From: Aurantiochytrium sp. KH105
Lineage: Eukaryota > Sar > Bigyra > Thraustochytrida > Thraustochytriidae
Length of the DNA stretch: 64,000 bases
Assembly: GCA_003116975.1 (NCBI GenBank)
Contig: BGKB01000127.1
Span: 62,001 to 126,000 of the forward strand
Direction of reading: 5' to 3'
Part shown: positions 59,572 through 64,000 of the stretch, piece after piece
Numbering within the stretch: the stretch's first letter is position 1
Layout of the letters: each line of letters opens with the position of its first letter
Notes under the pieces: generated by a model
Seen by the model: only the letters and a program-made list of their open reading frames with translations
Database searches by the model: none
What the model was told of the DNA's origin: nothing
Program-made: the position numbers and the translations under genes

Positions 59572-60474
59572 CAGTGACTATAGCAAGCTTCTGAGTAGGC
59601 CCAACTTGCCAGCAATTTTTTATACTTATGACTTTTTCGAAGGTGAGAAAATTACCAAGTTAGATTTGAGTCGTGTGAAATGGCACGCTAGGCCTAGACG
59701 CTGGATCAGAGATATTCAATCCTTACCACTCATGAACGATGCAAATTGTCTTTTTTTTGCTGGATTCAAGACCTACAAGAAACTACACCATGATAGTGCA
59801 AAATGGAGTTTGTGTGTACGTACGTATAGTTATTGCTTGCATGAGAGATTGCAGATCGTCACGCGCCCCCTCCAAAGAGGAAAAACTCGGTGCGGCTAGA
59901 GAAAGAATTCGAGGAAAGCCCTCGCGACGATCACGCACCTCTCGAAAATAAGATCGCACTGCGTTGTGACGGTACATCGCTCGCGGCTCTGCGCGCAATA
60001 CGTGACACGACTACAACGTCGAAATTAGAGGATGAGGTGTAGAGATTGGAGAAACAGTTTGATGGGGCTGCTGCTGCTGCTGTTGCTGCTATTGCGCAAG
60101 CAGCGAGCAGAAGTAGTGGCAAAGAGGCGAGCAAACAGACTTGCGCGTAGCGGCAAGCGCTGCAAGCTGTCCTCGGTTGGGGAAAGCGAGTTTAGACGCG
60201 CGCACGCGAAGAGCGAAGTAGTCACGTTAAAGATGTGAATCGCGGACGCATGTTAGTAGCCGGGTGAGCGACCCAGAGAACATAAGCAAAAGTCAAGTGA
60301 CTATTCGCCGCATACGTGGTCCGCGATTCCCTTTTCTTAGATATGATGAAAAACGCTTTCTTCATCGCACCCGCCCAATCTCGCAGCAGAGATGTAGAGA
60401 GATAGAAAAAGAAGAAGAAGAAGAAGAGGAAGTGGCAAGGAGATGAAGGAAAGGTGTTGATGCCCGGGCCTAGC
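59572..60474. other. Convergent spacer between VPS13 and NHP2
   Basis: Both neighbours end here. It contains CTG/TTG triplet low complexity (60066-60090) and an AAG run (60407-60432, GAAGAAGAAG). The short frames on both strands are not supported. Confidence 0.5.
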
Positions 60475-60918
60475 TTAGAACTTAGGCTGGACCTCCTTGA
60501 CCTTTTGGAGAAGATCATCGTACAGTTCGGCGTGCTCCCAGCTCTTGTCGTCGCCAGGGACAACCATCACACAGCTGGTAGGGCGCTTGGTGGCACCCGC
60601 GCCGCCAAGCTCCGCCTTGCTGGGGACGAAAACGTAGGGGACATCGTTGTCCTCGCAAAGGACCGGGAGGTGGCTGATGACATCAATGGGGGAGATGTCG
60701 CCAGCAAGAACGCAGACGCCCTTTTGCTTCTTGCGGAGGGCCTTTTGCACCTCCTTGACGCCGCGGCGGATCTTCTTGCTCTTGGATGCCTTCTTGACGA
60801 GCTTGAGGGTCTTCTTCAGAAGCTTGTCCTCGGCCAGCGGGTTGGCCACCACCGAGACGCCGGTGGTCGACCGCACCGGCTTGCCAAAAGCCGTCTTGCG
60901 CAGCGAGGGCTTGCCCAT
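60475..60918 (-). CDS. NHP2: H/ACA snoRNP subunit NHP2 (L7Ae family)
   Basis: A 147-residue nucleolar RNA-binding protein of the box H/ACA pseudouridylation complex, with partners dyskerin/Cbf5, Nop10 and Gar1. A basic N-terminus leads into the L7Ae/L30e fold: VKKASKSKKIRRGVKEVQKALRK, GVCVLAGDISPIDVISHLP, LCEDNDVPYVFVPSKAELG and KRPTSCVMV. The RRGVKEVQK block, the AGD-x-SPID-x-I-x-HLP block and the Lys-Arg-Pro-Thr near the end mark NHP2 rather than SNU13 or ribosomal eL8/eL30. Length is normal for the family and the frame is uninterrupted. The neighbouring minus-strand gene starts 1.4 kb upstream, so it is transcribed on its own. Confidence 0.94.
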   Translation of the reverse strand: MGKPSLRKTAFGKPVRSTTGVSVVANPLAEDKLLKKTLKLVKKASKSKKIRRGVKEVQKALRKKQKGVCVLAGDISPIDVISHLPVLCEDNDVPYVFVPSKAELGGAGATKRPTSCVMVVPGDDKSWEHAELYDDLLQKVKEVQPKF

Positions 60919-61529
60919 CTTTCTCGCGCCTTGCTGCTCTCCTGCTGCTCTGCTCTGCGCGCGGGACGCCGGGCTCTGCTGCTTGGGATCTGCTCCGCGC
61001 CGCCCGACTCTAGCGAGCTCCCGCGCCTCTCGTGTGGCTGGCAGCCACTCGCTGCGGACAATGGTTCTACAGGTTCCAAGTATTCTACAGAATAGCCAAA
61101 GTTACAAGGGTTACAGTGAGCAACGCATTTTGTGGGGGACTTGATGTTGTCGCCCGACGGTGATCAGCGAGTCGCTTGGGCGACGGAAGGAAAAGGAAAA
61201 CAAGGGAAAGGAAAGGAAAGGAAGAAAGGTTACTACGCTCAGCAAGCTGGGCGGATCATAAGGTGACCCGACTGCTGCTGCTTGTGAGAAAGAGTATGAG
61301 AAATTGGAAAGCGATTTTTCGTTCTGTATCGGTAATTTTACGAGAGCACGGCGGCCCGAAAGAAAGTAAGTAAAAAAGAATTGCATACGTCTCGCGGCGC
61401 AGTGTTCATGGGAGAATAGGTCCTGAATGAGCCCGGACGGACCCTGCAAAGGTCAAAGAAAAGGAGAGAAAAGGAAAGAGAGGAAAGGAAAGGAAAGGGA
61501 AGGGAACACGTTGTGATGTGGATGGATCC
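60919..61529. other. NHP2 promoter and upstream-gene 3' flank
   Basis: A 611-bp spacer between two minus-strand genes. It holds two AGGAAA-type oligopurine runs (about 61190-61225 and 61455-61505) and a CTTGTGAGAAAG stretch. No TATA box or gene is evident. Confidence 0.5.
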
Positions 61530-62327
61530 TCAACGCAGACAGCTGAGCGCAGGCTCCTTCTCCTTCTGGTACACGGCGGCAGCGGTTGCGCCGAGAGATG
61601 CGAGCTTGCGCTCGCGATCAAGATCAATTTCATTCTCTGTGGCGCCGAGCTTGTCCACTGCCTTGCGGCGAAGAAGCTGCTCTTCGGTGAGACCGGTGAT
61701 CTTAGGAAGTTTGTCCGTAAGACCCTTCTTTTCGTAGAGACGGAGCATGCGCTCCTTCTCGCTCGGGCTGCAAAAGTGGGGCGCACTTTTGTACAAATCT
61801 TCTTCTGTGAGGCCCATGCGGGAAAGCGCTTTGGCGCGCAGCACTTGCTCCTCATTTTCGAATCCGAGCATCTTCATGGCCTTCTCCGTCATGCCCTTGG
61901 TCGAGCTGTGAGCGGAGCGCGGTGAAGATTGTGCAGATGTCTGCTGGAGGTTGGACACATTGGCGTTCTCTGCGGGGGACTCGATCATCTCGCCGTCCGC
62001 GGTCTTGGCTTGGCGCAGCATCTCCGCCAGCTTGTCTTCTTCGTTCAGTTGCCCCTCCTGCTGCTCTTGCTCTTGCTCTTGCTCTTGCTCTTGCTCTTGC
62101 TCTTGGAGTTGCTGTTCTTGCTGTTGTTCTTGCTGCTCAGACGGATCCGCCTGCGCCGTCGTGGAAAGCTGCTCGACATCCTCTGTCACGCCGTCGGCAT
62201 CCTCCTGGCTGACTTCCGCGGCGGCCGGAACTGCCCCAGGCACTGCAGGAGCCTCGACAGGCGCTGCCACGGGCACATCGAGCATTTCGGTCTGCGCCGT
62301 CTGCTCACTCGATGGGATTGTCGACAT
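61530..62327 (-). CDS. Uncharacterised Gln/Glu-rich protein with short C-terminal repeats
   Basis: A 265-residue protein I do not recognise. The N-terminal half is Ala/Pro/Val/Ser-rich and runs into an extended Gln/Glu tract (about 65-90, encoded by tandem CTCTTG complements). The C-terminal half (about 150-265) is charged and helical with recurring LGxTEE-type units (RMGLTEEDLY, ITGLTEEQLLRRKAVDKLGATENEID, RKLASLGATAAAVY), suggesting four to five copies of a roughly 25-residue helical module. There is no signal peptide or transmembrane segment. The start at 62327 is the first ATG and no upstream candidate is better. Codon use is like its neighbours. It may be a conserved lineage-specific protein. 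Confidence 0.75.
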   Translation of the reverse strand: MSTIPSSEQTAQTEMLDVPVAAPVEAPAVPGAVPAAAEVSQEDADGVTEDVEQLSTTAQADPSEQQEQQQEQQLQEQEQEQEQEQEQEQQEGQLNEEDKLAEMLRQAKTADGEMIESPAENANVSNLQQTSAQSSPRSAHSSTKGMTEKAMKMLGFENEEQVLRAKALSRMGLTEEDLYKSAPHFCSPSEKERMLRLYEKKGLTDKLPKITGLTEEQLLRRKAVDKLGATENEIDLDRERKLASLGATAAAVYQKEKEPALSCLR

Positions 62328-64000
62328 GCTAATTACCGCAAGCTTGAGCTTTGGACTACTACCCGTGGCAGGGCGGGCGATGCAGAACTGTAAGAGGAGT
62401 CACGAACGCTGCTTGAGACTTCGCGCTAACGCGAGATGTCAGAGGTCGAGGCCTGGTGTTTGCGGAAGACGAACTGGCGTCAAGCACCGACACTAGGTCT
62501 CGTGCGCGCGAGCACACAGCTGACTTCCTACGTCGACGAGACGTACAACCGTGGACAACGTCAACGACGATCGATCGCGAGCGTGCCTCGAGATCGCTAG
62601 GCTAGCGCGCGAGTTGCACTTGCGCGCGAGAACGTAAAGACGCCCTCCTAACTGGGACGACGACGACGGCGTGGACGAACGAGTGCACAAAGAAGTCTTC
62701 TCGCTTCTCCCGACCGGTCGCGCGCGAAAAGAGAAGAGCACAAGCCCTGCACGCGGGTCTCGCGAGCGCGTGCGCGCGAGCTCGCGCCCCTCTCCTCCTG
62801 CTCGCCTCCCTCGCGCGCGAGCTCTGCCCTCGCTCGAACGCCGGACTCCTCCTCGATCGAGCACGTAAGGGCAGGCTCGAGCAAGCAAGCTCGAAGGCTT
62901 TGCTTGCTCGGGTCGCGCCGACCGACCGGGCGGGCGGGCGGGCTGACCGGCTGGCTGCGCAAGCGAGCGAGCGCGCGCGCGAGCGGCTGCGAGCGTTGTG
63001 CGCAGGATCGAACAGAGTTCTGGCGGAGCTTGCTCTCTCCTTTTCTCCCTTCTGCGCTTCTTTCCTTCTTTCTTTCTTTCTTTCTTTCTCCTCTTTTCTT
63101 CCTCTCCTTCTTTCTCTCCTTCTTTCCCTCCCTCTCCGGCGCCGCCGGGGAAACAGGTTCTGCCGCCACTGGGCGCGCCGCCCCCCTGAGGCGCAAGCCA
63201 GACTCGCACGCAGCCCCCCGCGAGGCCGGCAACAAACCGGGGGACTGGCACCCCTGGGGGGCGCCGCAGGAAGTCCTCGCGCGGTCCGCCTTGGACCTGG
63301 GACGCAGCGCTCTCAGGCGAGCATCGCTGGGACGATGGGCCACGACGCTGCTGCGGCTGCGGTTAGCGAGCTAGGTTGATCTGCGGCAGAGAAAGCGCAG
63401 ACCAAGGTGGCTCGGATGGCTCAGCGTCGAAGAACGTAGGGCCCTAGTGCAAGATGCGGAAGCAAGCTGGCTGGAGTCGAGCAGACCGAAGTGTTTGGGA
63501 GCTTTCCGGCACGGTGGAAGAGGGCAAACCAGAACCAACCGCCGGTCGTGGCACGCGAAAAAATGTCCCCGGGACCCCGGCACGGTCCCCGAGAGGAGTG
63601 GTCTTCTCACCGCGAAGAGGTTCTGGTACGCGAACGGACGTCTGTTCGGAGCAATTTGCGGAAAAGTGGACGACGAGCTCGCAGGCGTAGGCTCTTGTTC
63701 GATCACTTGTCGCAGAGCCCAAAGAATTTCCGAGACGCGGGAGACATCTGGGATGTCACGTAATCCGGAGCGAGGCCCGTAAGCTCTCGAACCTCTCTCA
63801 GCCTTGGATCAAGCTGGACAAGATTGGGCCGCTTCGCTCTGGCTGATGCGCCGTTGTCCCCGGTCGAGATTGCAGTAGGTATTGGGGGTCCACTTTGCGT
63901 CGAGTTATTTTTTTTAAATTTCCAGACTTTTCTGGATGCTTTCTGGGATTTGCCAACCCGCTACACTGCTAAATGCACTGGACTGGGCCAGGGTCTTCTT
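62328..64000. other. Right-end region, no supported gene
   Basis: GC-rich with GAGC and GCGC runs at 62760-62880 and 62940-63000, an oligo-(TTTC) tract at 63059-63090 and a GGGC G-quadruplex motif near 62930. The final 100 bases are A/T-richer. A short ATG-started frame at 63334 (MGHDAAAAAV...) is interrupted quickly, though a GT at its end could make it a first exon of a gene beyond the window; I do not call it. Confidence 0.5.
63059..63090. repeat. (TTTC)n microsatellite
   Basis: About seven TTTC units within a longer pyrimidine-rich stretch from 63035 to 63135. Confidence 0.93.

Noticed and set aside
60475-60918. Ribosomal protein eL8/eL30 or SNU13 identity for the L7Ae-family gene
   Set aside because: The RRGVKEVQK and AGD-x-SPID motifs and the overall length fit NHP2 better.
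62648-63343. 231-residue Lys/Arg-rich minus-strand frame
   Set aside because: It mainly translates the (TTTC)n pyrimidine tract as Lys/Glu/Arg runs.

Overview
This is a eukaryotic nuclear window. Genes are monocistronic, scattered on both strands, and separated by long GC-rich, microsatellite-rich spacers. There are no operons, no ribosome-binding sites and no organellar or viral blocks. I call 17 protein-coding genes. Most are single-exon; three (NudC, the substrate-binding protein, the triple HMG-box protein) have convincing GT-AG introns of 70-237 bp, and GPN3 appears to need a very short one. Intron poverty, GC-rich coding sequence, a Cys/His 'HGGG' repeat protein of a type I associate with oomycetes and relatives, and the gene set as a whole suggest a stramenopile protist, most likely a labyrinthulomycete/thraustochytrid. 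That placement is inference: the window has no rRNA or barcode gene. I saw no tRNA, rRNA, transposon, CRISPR array or virus-derived gene.

Layout. 0.5-2.5 kb (-): a four-repeat Myb factor. 2.5-8.7 kb: a 6 kb gene-free, repeat-rich spacer. 8.7-12.8 kb (-): a membrane-anchored protein with two tandem inositol-polyphosphate-kinase domains, then stand-alone glutamate 5-kinase. 13.5-14.6 kb (+): NudC. 15.6-19.5 kb: two convergent genes for type I membrane proteins of unknown function. 21.0-23.7 kb: COQ9 (with an unusual C-terminal domain) head-to-head with a twin-CX9C protein resembling complex I assembly factor NDUFAF8. 23.9-29.7 kb: a solitary ABC-type substrate-binding protein divergent from a 1330-residue C1-domain protein. 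29.9-33.7 kb (-): the TORC2 subunit SIN1 and a triple HMG-box protein. 36.3-37.9 kb (+): monodehydroascorbate reductase. 38.2-43.9 kb (-): GPN3 GTPase, an 11-repeat Cys/His protein, and a secreted GH114 glycosidase fused to a vWA-like domain. 48.4-59.6 kb (+): an intronless 3734-residue VPS13 with a C-terminal PDZ domain. 60.5-62.3 kb (-): H/ACA snoRNP protein NHP2 and an uncharacterised Gln/Glu-rich protein. The last 1.7 kb shows no gene I can support.

Functional threads. COQ9 and the NDUFAF8-like protein both serve the respiratory chain and share a spacer. SIN1, the double inositol-phosphate kinase, the C1-domain protein and VPS13 all concern lipid or inositol signalling and membrane contacts, but they are dispersed and nothing shows co-regulation. 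The most unusual observations are the duplicated kinase domains, the C-terminal domain of COQ9 that resembles potato inhibitor I, the GH114-vWA fusion with a degenerate metal site, the alternating Cys/His repeat array, the VPS13-PDZ architecture, and inverted repeats with a shared core upstream of VPS13 and in the substrate-binding-protein/C1 spacer.
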